Source of the DNA: Amoebophrya sp. A120
Lineage: Eukaryota; Sar; Dinophyceae; Syndiniales; Amoebophryaceae
NCBI GenBank assembly: GCA_905178155.1
Contig: CAJINV010000003.1
Location: forward strand, 4,809,863 to 4,873,862
Length of the DNA stretch: 64,000 bases
Direction of reading: 5' to 3'
The position numbers were made by a program, and so were the translations under genes. The notes under the pieces are model-generated. The model saw only the letters and a program-made list of their open reading frames with translations, ran no database searches and was not told the origin of the DNA. Numbering within the stretch: the first letter of the stretch is position 1; every line of letters begins with the position of its first letter. Shown piece by piece: positions 48,141 to 59,200 of this stretch.

Positions 48141-49917
48141 CTACTTGAGCAAAGGCGGGACTTTAGGTTTTCCGAGGAGGCTTGCCCGCCACGGATCTAT
48201 GAGGTAGCGAAAATGGTCGGCTTTCCTCCTCTGATCCAGCGCCGAGAAGTCCAGAGACGCGGTGCCATATACGCGATCCCGATTTCGGTGCGGAACTTCA
48301 GCGGGTGTTGGTGCTGGATACCACGAGTAGCCCGCTTCGGGATGAATTCCTTTTCGTGGATTGCATATTGCAGGCGGTTTCGTGGGCGGGGCGTAGCTGT
48401 GCTCCTTCGGACCTCGCCAGATACTGTGTTTGATGTTTGTGTTCGGTTGCAGTTTCAAAAATTTAAAAACTGCTCGATACTCTAAAACATCAACCACTTC
48501 TTTCAAATTTTCTCTGGTCAATCCCTCAGCAAATTTTGAAATTGCTAAAAAGTCAGTACGTCTTCTTCCGCAGGTCGCGCTGCTTTTTTCTTTCCGTGTA
48601 GTGACCCGACGCGTGGTTCTGCACTGGCTTCTTCGTTATTTCTGCAAATTTCTTCATGTATCTCGCTTTGATCTCGTCACTCACCTGAATGTTCTCTATC
48701 CACGCCGGAGCTCCCTTCGAAAGCTTTTGCACTGTAGTTTTTTTGGTGAGCAGAATCTTTAGATGCGACTTTACTTTTGATCCACCGCACGACAAGCAGG
48801 CGTAATGAGACAGCCAAGCAATCTCGAGATCAACACCAACTCAAAACTGTTCGACGCCGCCTACACATGACATGCTGTTCCTTGTCGTGCGCACAATCCC
48901 GGAATAAAATTCAACAATCTTAAAATACTTGGTGGATCTTTTGCCAGTGGTATTTTCTCATCTTCTCGGGGCTCGGGCTGCAGCCGTGTCCTTCCGACAT
49001 TTTCTTCATCTCCCGGAACGTACCCAGTCCAACCTGTTTTTTTGTTCGACTTCATCAAGAAAGCTCGCAGGCTGGCTCCTCCCAGAAAAACATAATGGGA
49101 TGCGGAAAAAAACCCCGCGTATTTTGTTCCATTCGCATTCGAGGGCACGAATTATTAGTACTCACCTGGTGCTTGTTCGACCCTCGCGTTTATCGTGATT
49201 ATTGAAGTCGAAGCCCGCCGATCGCCGTGACTCGGGGCGGTCTGGGGCCGTTGCACCCATCTCTTCTTCTTCGTCGCCGGGTCTGTTTCTCGAATCGGCG
49301 GCTCTCTTTTGTGCACCGCCGGTGCTGCAATTGCCGTCTTCGGGCGCGCTTGTCTATTTGGTTTCGGGGTCTCTTTCGGAATTGTTAGGACTTCTTCCGG
49401 CTGGGGTGGCAACTTTCCGGTGTAGTACATTACCGCTGTGGCAGATTCTGGCCGACACAAGTGTCCCACCTGTTATTGAAATAGTGATAAAGCCATCACG
49501 CGGCTAAACTACGCGTTTCCCCAGGAGGGGCGCCCCGGCGAAAACTTTGCGCAAGTCTTCGCCTCTCAAGATATCCTTTCGTTTTCGCTCTGTTCTTACT
49601 ACGCCATTAAAAGAAGCGCTTACCTTTTCCCCGCGGTCGTATTCGTTGTAGTAGTCAGGACGCGGAAACTGCATCCAAGGCGGGCTGGGCTGGTAGTTGT
49701 GTGGGCGCCTTCGGTAGGAGGGCCCTGCCGATTTTGGTCGCACAGCGGCCGCCCAGAGAACGTCGCTTGCATTTTCCGCTCCCATTCTTCTACTGGCCGT
49801 GTTTTTGAAATTCTTTTCGTAATTACTGTAGCCCCCTAGCCGCACGTACGCCTCGACAAGCTCCGACGGTTCGTTTGCTTTGCACAAGTGTGGTCCTCCG
49901 TCGGGTCGTTGTGATCG
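48141..49917 (-). CDS. Five-exon basic protein, family unknown (5' end not resolved)
   Basis: Exons 49917-49624, 49469-49166, 49033-48929, 48731-48560 and 48423-48141, all joined by GT-AG introns with agreeing phases; 1158 nt, 385 aa, plus at least one missing 5' exon because no ATG opens the frame. Junction peptides: RGEK/VGHLCRPE, EQAP/GWTGYV, KDPP/MQKLSKG, LRKKT/IWRGPKE. Composition is rich in Pro, Arg and Lys with short Tyr/Trp motifs (PSPPWMQFPRPDYY, RPQTAPSHG, APTKPPAICNPRKG-like, GYSWYPAPT, ALDQRRKADHFRYLIDPW). RPKTA/RPQTAP motifs remind me of axonemal or microtubule-associated proteins, but this is weak. A GTGAGT occurs in frame inside exon 4 and could serve as an alternative donor. 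Confidence 0.65.
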
Positions 49918-50709
49918 CTGTGAACCTTGTAATCCCTCAGCAGGACATCACCAGAGCGTTGGGTATTGTTTTCATCTGGCGTATTTCGCGATAATCGAAA
50001 TAACGCTGAGACGCCTACGGAGAAAAGCGCCGCGGACGTGAGACGAAAGTAAGAATCGTACTGGGATCTTCCAATTTCGTTCGTTAAAATGCGATATTCT
50101 ACTTCCTGACACCTTCCTTTTTGAGACAAACAACTTGCATCTCTCGACCTCTTTGCTCTCCCTCTCCGATGGCGAAAAAACAAAAAAGAAAAACTCTCGA
50201 TCTCACTCAAATCGCAGCAAGAACGGCTTTTGTTTCATAAAAATTCGAATCGCTAATACATGACAAGGGACCATCTCGAGAATAATGAGGCCTGATTCGT
50301 TCTCCTCGCGATACTCCTCTGTTCTTGACAACTAAGTAGGATCAAACACACCAGGCCAAGCACTCTAACAGAAGAATCTATGGAAACGAAGAAAAGCGGG
50401 CGCGCGCTTCCGCCTCCCCTTCCGGCCATCGCGGTGCTGCATGGCAACATGGCGTCGACAAGAATCTTCAACAAAATCCTGATAGATAGGAATGGTGAAA
50501 CATGGTTACTTAGCATTGCATCTTCCAAATTGCGAGACATTATGTACATTGGAATTAGAAATTTATCTGTGGTGCTGAAAGTGGTAGAAGTATGGAGAAA
50601 CAGCTCGAAAGCATGTGATGTGTTGAACAGCAGTCGGAGAAAGACCAACAACGTACATAAAACAAAACCTAGTATACACGACACTCACAGCTGAAATAAT
50701 AAATGTCAA
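49918..50709. other. Probable 5' exon(s) of the neighbouring gene plus intergenic DNA
   Basis: 49950-50210 has an open minus-strand frame (TSAALFSVGVSALFRLSRN) that might belong to the first exon(s) of the 48141-49917 gene, but no phase-matched junction was found. 50211-50709 is AT-rich with nothing supported. Confidence 0.35.
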
Positions 50710-51742
50710 CTACCGTACACTTTCGAGGCATGCCTGAGCTTGCTCGAATTCCTCGTCTCGCAGGAAAAAACTTGCCGCCGCTGCGGTAAAGTTTTCCGCG
50801 TGTAAAACTGGATCCAGCGCTGTGGGCACTCGGTAGAGGGCGGTCTGGTCCCCAGTGTGCACAAAATGCAGGATGTCCTCCTCCGGATCCGCGACAGCGA
50901 GCGACGAACTGCTTTCCGAAGCCGTCGGAGAAACGCCTGCACTTGTGGTACACGACGTCGTGGTGGAACTCGCTGCACTCCCTGCAATGCAATTTAAATT
51001 TCATTTTATGACACTTCACCACCTAGGCTCCTCGAATGTCTATGTCGTGTGCCATCGTGATCCTCGTCCATTTTTTCCTACTGTTTCTGATAAAAAAAAA
51101 TGAAAGAAATGCAAAAAGACGGAGAGGAAGCAAAACAGCTGCTTGCAGCGCCCGCTTTTATTTCAGAATCGGACTGCAGTTCGAAAAATAGCATTCACAA
51201 GAAACAGCGGTACGTTTCTCTGCGTGCCACTTGACTCTTGCCGTCCCCACCAAAGGTGGCAGCTTGTCCTGAACCCTTTTCGAATACGCCGCATCGCTCA
51301 AGGGAGACGACAGGGACCTCGGCTTCCGTCGCTTCTTGTTGGTTTTGGCAGCCGGATAAAATCCCACCTGCTGCAGGTACTTGGATTTGTCGCGGACAGT
51401 TACGGAGCGAGCTCGCGTGGTCACTTCACGTTCACCTCTACCGAGCATCGCAGCGCTGGACATAACACCTCCCGGTCCTCTTCGGCCGGTTGGCACTTCT
51501 GGGAGCGACGTGATTCCGCATCGTAGCTGCGCCTTCGACCAGCCAGTATCGCCTTGTTCTGCTGTTGCGAGGACAGGTGGCAAATGCAGCCGCTTCCTCT
51601 CACGCTGGTACATGTGGTCTAGTCTTTGTGCGCGCATGTCCATCACGTGCGAGCTCACGCTGCGCAGTTTCGTTCGTAGCTCGGTGGTCAGAGACTCAAG
51701 CGGCTCCGGACCCGCGACGAGGGACACGCTTTTCAAGGCCAT
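50710..51742 (-). CDS. Two-exon protein, family unknown
   Basis: Exon 1 51742-51214 and exon 2 50981-50710, joined across a GTACCG...GCAG intron of 232 bp in phase (HAEK/RSAASSTTT); 801 nt, 266 aa. The start is an ATG. Exon 1 encodes a helical N-terminus (LTTELRTKLRSVSSHVMDMR, QRLDHMYQRERKRL) and basic Ser/Arg-rich text with RSVTVRDKSKYLQQVGFYP. Exon 2 has no internal Met and reads as Ser/Thr-rich text followed by a more ordered end (ADPEEDILHFVHTGDQTALY, FFLRDEEFEQAQACLESV). Other frames of exon 2 are also open for 85-117 codons, but only this one joins exon 1 in phase. No recognised domain. Confidence 0.6.
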
Positions 51743-52249
51743 CTATACGAATTTCTGATGCGTCGACCCAGAAGTGAAATTGACCTCCTTTTTCCAAGCA
51801 GGAAGCGAAGTCCAATTATGCAAAGAAAGTAGTCGGCTTGAACCTCTTCTACACGTTGATCTGCGTTTAGATTCACGTTCACCGGAGTATCCAGCGCACG
51901 CGTGAAGGCCTGCAACCGTCCTCGATGTAGAAACGCTGCTTTATTCAAACAAAGAAACAGCAGTAACATACGAATAGCATTTGCGACAACGACATCGACA
52001 TTGCGATTTGCACAGAAGAGCCTGCAGAACGACCTCGACGTAACGCGCCGTCTCTCATGTCAAACAAACGATCAGCTGGAAGAAGCTAAACCCACCACAA
52101 CGACAGCAGGCGCCACCAAAAGAAAACAAATTTTTGGAGGCAGTAGCCACGAGTTGCCTTGGGCTTTTCGATGCGCAAAATCGTATGTGTGCGATTTTGT
52201 CGGTCGAGTCCGTGGCAGTATGTCGTTTCGTGTCCGATAGCTTTTTTTT
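51743..52249. other. Intergenic, nothing seen
   Basis: About 500 bp upstream of the 50710-51742 gene start; no supported ORF or repeat. Confidence 0.4.
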
Positions 52250-52900
52250 TCAGCGATACCGATACCAAATATAGCCGCCGAGGCGGAGGTAGTGAGGTCG
52301 TGGGCGTTTTCTTGCCGGCCGTCGCCTTGGCCGCGGCTTTGATTTTTCTGGGCCCGCCATACCGGCGTGAGTAACGTTAGGCCCCACGGTATGGCGGCCG
52401 CGTGATAAGCGTCGCAAATTTTGGCAAATTTTCGAAATTCCTTTCCGAAAGCCAGCCCCCATGCTATGAGGCCGATCCGGGCACCACGGGGGGCGCCCAA
52501 AAAGCGAGGAAAAATCGGGCCCATAGAATGCGGATTGGCTTAGCGCGTCTGGCGCGCTTTTTCTTTGTTGCGTTTTTATATTTCTCGCCAGCGCTTTTTG
52601 CAAAGCTTCCCAGGCTCTGAAACCGGCGAAAAGGCGGCCGCTTTCGCGGCCGCCCAAAATGCTCCGAAATCGCGGCCGTGCCATGCTGTTTCGCTGTTCT
52701 GATTTTGGGCGCGTTTTTTGCGCGCCCCTTTTTGGGCGCCCCAAATCGCCAGAAACCAAGGCGGTGGGCGCCTCAGAAGGGCGCCCCTTTTGCCGGCTCC
52801 CCTGCGTCGTTTTATCAAGTGCGAGTCGATAGTTTTCGACCGGGCTTGTTTGACAACAAAGCCCCGGCCGCTTGATAAGTGCAAATTTTTTTCGTCAAAA
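52250..52900. repeat. GC-rich island with inverted repeats, unclassified
   Basis: Base composition shifts sharply from AT-rich flanks to runs of gggcgccc and gcggccgc. An inverted pair gggcgcccaaaaag (near 52487-52502) and ctttttgggcgccc (near 52728-52743) sits about 240 bp apart, and a perfect hairpin gcggccgctttcgcggccgc lies near 52634. Two overlapping minus-strand ORFs (52250-52759, 52576-53070) look like a by-product of GC content. It might be a short non-autonomous transposon or a structured RNA source; I cannot identify it. Confidence 0.45.
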
Positions 52901-53221
52901 AACACTTTCGCCCGCTTGAAAACTGCCGGTCGTATTGCTGTCTGGGTGTCAAAAAAAACTCCCCGGTTAGAACCGTTCGGTGACCTCACTACATACCACT
53001 GGCATACGCGAGCAGTCAACATGATTGCTTTAAAAACATACGAAGTACATTGTACACGATCATTTTTCAAATGCCAAATCTTCGACCAAGGTGATCACAC
53101 TCATAGCGATATATCGTGCGACTTCTTCCTCTTCGTCGGGGACAATAAATTACAAGCGGATCCGCCCCCTGCACTTCTACACAGACATCCACTTTGCTAC
53201 AGATCATCCCTCACAACTTCG

Positions 53222-53505
53222 TCGTAGTGTACCCTGTCGCTGGTTACGTCATCGTCATTCACTTTGTGGTCGTTCACTTACATCACATACACTTGGTCGT
53301 CGTTCACTTTGTAGTCGTTAACTTTGTCATCGTTCACTTTTCTGTAGTTTCCTTTATTTTGTCGTCGTTCACTTTGTCGTCGTTTACATTTTTTGTCGTC
53401 GTTTACTTTGATGCGGTCGTTCACTTTATAGTCGTCGTTTTCCTCGTCGTTATTTACCTGCTCGTCGATTCCTTCGACTTTGTCGTCATCGTCATTCATT
53501 TTAGC
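53222..53505. repeat. Degenerate minisatellite, unit about 15 bp (gtcgtcgttcacttt)
   Basis: At least a dozen diverged copies of gtcgtcgttcacttt, with variants such as gtagtcgttaactttgt. Read on the minus strand it gives KVNDDKVND-type text, but it begins at or just past the stop of the kinase-NDPK gene (53496), so it is more likely 3' flanking DNA than coding. Confidence 0.75.
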
Positions 53506-56500
53506 GTCCATTGCAAAACTTGTTCATACCGTGTGGCAAACTCCTCGGGCGAATCGGTGGTATGCACCAGATTATTTTTCCCGTCGAACTCTTTTCTGAT
53601 CACGCCCTTCAGCCCGTCGACGTTGTCGTTTATCCTTCCTTTTCCAAAAATACGCCGCGATTCGCCGATTACCGGCGACGGGTCGAAGAGAAGGAATAGC
53701 AATGTTTTGTAGGAGAAAAAAGGAGCAGCAGGGGGTGAAGGAGAAGCGCCAGCAGGAGGGGCGCTATCATTTTTACTAAGTCCACTTGTTGACATACTTA
53801 CTTCAGGAGCAGTTTCTTTGCTTTGCTTTTTCGCCTCACTCATTTCCGCTTCCTCTTCTTGTTGCTCGCAAAAAGAGGAAAGCGGTGCGGGAACCTGGTG
53901 AAGATCATCATGGGGGCGGAGCTGCACATTCGTTTCTCTACTACTTCTTCTCGCTTCAACCCAGTCCGCGATCGCGTTGCCTTTGTGGTTGATGTGTCGC
54001 CACTCGTGAAACCGCTCGTCGTCGTTGCGCGGGAGCATGTGATTGTGGTAGATCGTCTGCATGAACTCCAGAATGCCGGCCCGAGCTCTGCTGGCACAAG
54101 CGGTGGGCAATAACACATCTTCGTCGTGCTCCTGGTCCTGGTCGTGTTCCTGCTTATTATTGGTTCCATGTTTGAAGAACTGGACCCTCCGCATGCCCAG
54201 AATGCGGAGATCTCCTGTTGAGGCGATGATCTCCCGGACCCTCTCCAGATGCTCCATTCCTTGCGGCCGCAGTATAAAAGATTCCAAAAGATCCAAATGT
54301 TCTTCTCAGGAGTCCACAAGTTTGCAAAAAAAGGCCGCGCGAAGAGCTCTTCTGCTACGGAGCAGGACATGCAGACCCTGGTCCTGATTGAAGACTGAGT
54401 CGGAGAAAAGTCTGCTGCAAATCGAGACTTTTTCGCAGTGAGTCTGATGCAATGCAATCAATGACTTGTGGGCCTGACAGGAATAACACTACCAAGAACT
54501 GCCGCTTGCATATAGAGCACCAAAAAGTGATACCACCCGCCTGATGCAGGATCGATTCCGGACGGAGGAATTTTCAGATTTCTTGTTGACCAGCTTGCGT
54601 CAACAGTTTTCTTGTCGTCACCGCTTGCTCCTCCACCATCTTCTTGCACTGTGGCCGCGAGGTATTTCCATTTCTGGTCCAGTTCTCGTGGCGAGTCCGT
54701 TACGTGAAACAGATTTCGTCCATACGCAATGCGGAGTAGGGCCTTGAAGTCAAGGACGCGCTGATTCTTCGTATCGTCCTTCATGCTGTCGTTTGTGGAA
54801 GAGGAGGAGGACGAGATGGCCCGCTCTACATACCGGTCCCGCACCAGAATCAACCCCACACGATCGCAGGTTGTCCTCGTCCCCAGAACCGCGCCGGGCT
54901 CTATTCCAGTCTCTTCCTTTTTTTCGTCCCCATGCAAGCCTGCGGCCAGTCGTGTACTTTTATTTGCTTCTAAAAAGTCGAGGTCCTTCTTGCAGTGGTT
55001 TTTGATCTTTTCAATTTTCCGGGCAATGTGCTTTTTTTCCGAGGTTTTGTCGTTCATATGGTCACGATACACTTCATTCACAAACGCGGTGAGATCCCCG
55101 TCTGTTTCTGCCTCATCAGTGTTTCCTACGGCATCACTTGGTTTGTAGAAATCTTCTTGGAAGCGGCGCAAAATCTTCACCCCAACAATCTCCATCGGAG
55201 GATTTCTTCTTATGGCGAGGTTGGACAGTATGCTAGCGCCAGGTGGAAAGGGGACAAAATGGAACCAACGGCTTCCTTTGTAATGAATTTTTTCACTGAC
55301 ACTGCACGCAAATCTGTCTGCCAGGACTGAGCAAGCCAAAGGCACACCTTTCGGGACCCTGGCTCGTCATCGTCTCCGAACTGTTTACTGTTTTACGCAT
55401 TCCTACACAAACAGGGCAAGCTGCTTGCAATTCATTCAGAGTGGCAACCATGCAAAACAACCTTCCGTCGTTCCGAGTTGCCGATCTCCTTCAAGCTTTG
55501 TAGATACACAGCGCGTACAGAATATCTCCGAAGTTCTGGACCATACCATGCGGCCACACAATTACGGCGTGCAGCCACGGGGAGGAGGTTGTTGTAGCAG
55601 CTCGTGACGCAAAAACATTTTCCTGTGAGGTCAACGGTGAAGACGACATCACCGCCGGGTCGTGATCAATTGCCCACGGGGGTGCGGCGACGTAGAAAGG
55701 TACGCGAGGACGAGTTGCGCTTCCAGATGCGGTGGCAGTACTCTCGAGCATCGCTCTTAACTCCACACTTGAAGTTACCGAATTTGGTCTCGAAGCCGAC
55801 GAGAGGTCGAGCAAGCCTGAGTCCACAACCACGTTGCGAACGAGGTGGGCCGAGCGAGCGTCGCTGTTCTTGTTGGTGTCCTTTTCCGCAGCGGAACGCT
55901 CGTCTTTAGTCGCCCCTGGGGGGCGAATTCGGAAAAGTCGCTGCGCCCGGAAGAGTTGCGCTGGGTCGTTCAGCTTGTCTAATGTTTGCCTCATCGCGTT
56001 CAGCATTTGGACCCTCCGAGCTTCCAGCAACTCTTCCTCCTGACGTGCTTCCCTGGCGTGATCGAGGTCGTCGATAGTGTCGAACAAAGCCTGTGCCGCT
56101 CTGCCGAGCGGCGCCATCACGTCAAACAGGTCCCCCGCAGCGTGCACCGCGAGCGCAAACTGCAAACGTTTATTTCCACCAGCAGAGTTTGCAGCAGAGC
56201 CAACACTTTTGCCTTCTTCTTGGTCCTCGCGCAGATCGATTCTCGGCCTGATTCCGAAGTCGTACAGAGCCAAGCCAGGAATGATGGGCATGCGACTCAA
56301 GAACGCGATGTCGAATTGCGGCATTTTGGTGCGCGTCTTTTCGGTCTGGGTCGGATCTCTTCCATCAGGGTAAAAGTCGCCCAAGCTCCGGGACATGAAG
56401 AATCTGAACGGCGCACTCAAACGCGGCAGTTCAAGATGGGGGTGCTCGCTGACGCCGCCTGGTGTGATTGTGATGCCGATCGAGGCAGCCCTGCTCTCGG

Positions 56501-59012
56501 CGCCGCGGTCCCTCTGCTTCATCTTCCTCCTCCTCCTCGCCTTCAAGCGTATTAAAGTTCTATCCGCTTTGTAACGCGGCAGGACCGGCGGAGAGAAGAC
56601 CGAGCTTCTTGCTGAAAGGAGTTTCGGGTGGTTCAACAGCGGCGCAAGGAGCTTGTGAAACAGGAAGAAGAAGATTTTGCTCGCCCGGTGAATGTCTCTC
56701 ACTGCCTGCTTGCGATTGTAGAAACTACACGCTGCCATGCGGTCAAGGTCAATCAAATGCACTGCGAGTCGTGGAAAGTGCTGCTTAATCACCTCTGAAG
56801 CAGATTGCCCCGCACCTCCGGATGGCGCCTCTGCAGGAGCCACAGGTGGTGTAGAAGAAAGTCGGTCGCTCGGGCTTTCGAGACATGGCACGACCTGGCT
56901 CGATTGGAGGTCGTCTCCAGAATCTGCACTATCGCCTGCCCGTCTCCTGCCTGGTAGCCTACACCATGCCCACGCTCCTGCGTCGACGTGGTCTCCTAAA
57001 GGTTCATTAGCATTCAGGACGAGGCTTCCATCTAATATTCTTGCCGACACGTGGGACGCTGCTGCTTCCAAATTGGAACCACCTCGAAGACCAGCATTTT
57101 CGCCTATAATTACGTGATCCTGCCCGTCGCCTTCGGAATCGTCTTCGCTCGACATTGCAACTTCCACCAAAACGTTTCCCATGGAAACATCGCAATGCGC
57201 CCGATTGTGGTCGGCAAGAAATTGCAGCGCGGACAGCACTTGCGCCATCAGCCGAGCAAGAAAGTTCACCACACGGAAAAGAATCACCGCCGCGCTTTTC
57301 GTTTTTCCGGCCACCTCGGCGTCAATCTGTGTGGCTTGCTCGTCGGTCTCTTCCCGAAACACAATGTTGCTTATCCCGTCCGCAAGTTCCGCGACGAGGT
57401 CCCGCAAAGGCACAGCACGCTTGTACTGTCGCATCAGGACGTAAGCGCGAACTGTTGGTCTTGAGAGTGGCGGCGTCGGAGAACTTCTTGTTGATGGATA
57501 CTCAGTTGTATCTATCGGCAAAGATTCTTGACTCGAAGAATCATCGAAAATGAACTGCCCGACGCCGCATCCGAGAACGCGCATGACGGTGAAAATGTCG
57601 CGACCAGATGACGCCCCTCCTCCTTCCGTTCTTGGAAGTACAATAAAGGCTGAGTTTCCACCATGGTGCCGCTGTTCCCCGCAGTCTTCGTACGTCCTAC
57701 TGCGGTGACAAGAGCCATACCCGGCAGCAAGGAACTGGGCGGGATGCAGAAGTTGTGTGCGACAGAAGTGGAGACTGTCTTCCAGAGAAGCAGCCAAAGC
57801 TGGCGCTCGCTCAATCGGAAACGTTTTCAGCAGCACGGGGCCATCGGCAGAACCTCCGCCCAGCTCGATCATGTGGGAAGATCTGGGAGATTGTTCGTCA
57901 TCCAGCAGCGTGTGGAAAAAAGCTGTATTCTCGTCTTCTCGCCCAGTTTCTCCGAAAGTTATCGGATGATCTTCGGCACATTGCTGATACGAAAATTTTC
58001 CGTCGGGCGATACCCGCGCCGTGCAGTGCCCGTGCTTGACTACCCGGAGCGCGCCGGCCTGTGTCGTGTCATTCATAAACACAGTGGAAGCCCCCGCCGC
58101 GTGTGCTCTAGTGCCGATGTGGAAAGTAGTAGTCGCGAGTGCGGTCGGCATGGGATCGCCTTTCTGGAGAATTTTTGCCGTCTTCTCATTTTGCTTCTCG
58201 GCGTTTATTTCCCCGTCAATTTCCGGCTTCCGCGTGGTCATTCCTTTCAAAAATGCGGCACGCTCTGCGGCACGTGTGAAAACGGTGTGGCGGGGCCACT
58301 TTTTCGGTCGTAGGTCCGTTGCTTTAGATGACTTCCAATCGATTTCGTATGGCACGCGCCAATCGTAAAACGACGAGCTCCGGCGCAAGTCTTGACTTGT
58401 GGACATCGTCGCAGCTCCAAACAGCCCTTGAAGATGTCCTTTTGTTGCGTTGAGATCAAATCCGGGGAGAAGGGATAAGGAAAAGCCCGACTCAACGTCT
58501 TCTTCGTCCAATTGCATGGTCAAGCAGCTGTGGGCAATAGGAAAACTAGTACGCGGGTCATTATACAGAATGCCAGACTCTGATCCAGCGAGATTCCCTG
58601 CTGAAATATCCAGACTCTGCTCTTTCTTGACTTTTTTCTTCTTGCTTCTCCGCCTCTCCTTTTCAAGTTTTTTCAGAAGGCCTTCGATTTTTGTTCGTAG
58701 TGATTTTATCGTCGCCCCTGCACGATCGCGACGTCGCTCGATTTGCATCCTCCACGCGTACTCGCGGCTCTCGTCAGAATCGTCCTCTTCCGGGCCTTCT
58801 GCCACCGAGGTCAAAGCTTCCTCCCAAAGATTTAGCGCCGCGCGGGCAAAAGTGGTCGTCGATTCTGCAAACTCCTGCGAAAAAACTTCGAAAGGAGAAA
58901 AGTCATCCTTGTTTTCATAATCGCTCCCAGCCGATGACTCACTCCCTTCATGGTCGTGATCCTGGAGAAAGGCGCGAAGTGAGAGTTTGCTAGTCAACCA
59001 GTGCAAATCCAT
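53496..59012 (-). CDS. Kinase-like domain fused to two NDP-kinase-like domains
   Basis: Exons 59012-55508, 55326-54493 and 54304-53496, joined by GT-AG introns of 181 and 188 bp in agreeing phase (ILYAL/FLADRF and QAAVL/EEHLDLL); about 1715 aa. After an acidic/basic N-terminus comes a kinase-like fold: hinge-like AYVLMRQYKRAVPLRDLV, catalytic loop HNRAHCDVSMGNVLVEV near residue 603 (Asp and Asn kept), and VHLIDLDRMAACSF near 753 in the place of DFG. A canonical Gly-rich loop and Lys are not obvious. Near 1148 begins the first NDPK-like domain (HAVIVWPHGMVQNFGDIL), whose active-site strand is NLFHVTDSPRE. The second starts ESFILRPQGMEHLERVREII and has NLVHTTDSPEE. In both, the His and the following DS match the NDPK pattern NxxHGSDS. 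Both carry inserts. The stretch upstream of 59012 stays open to about 59080, so a 5' exon is possible. Confidence 0.75.
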
Positions 59013-59200
59013 CAAAAATCCAGCCGTTATGTCGATCCAAATATCATGTGCAAACTTGTCACAATCACAGCTTCTTTTGCATCATCAACATGTGATTCGT
59101 CATCACGCCTGTACCACGACTTGACAGAACAACTAACTTCGTGGCTTCTTCGTTTTCGAAATGGGGTCTGTCTTGCACACCAAAAAAACTACTGTCGAAA

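Noticed and set aside
52250-53070. Two overlapping minus-strand ORFs (169 and 164 codons)
   Set aside because: Open because of GC content; no recognisable domain and no splice sites linking them to neighbours.
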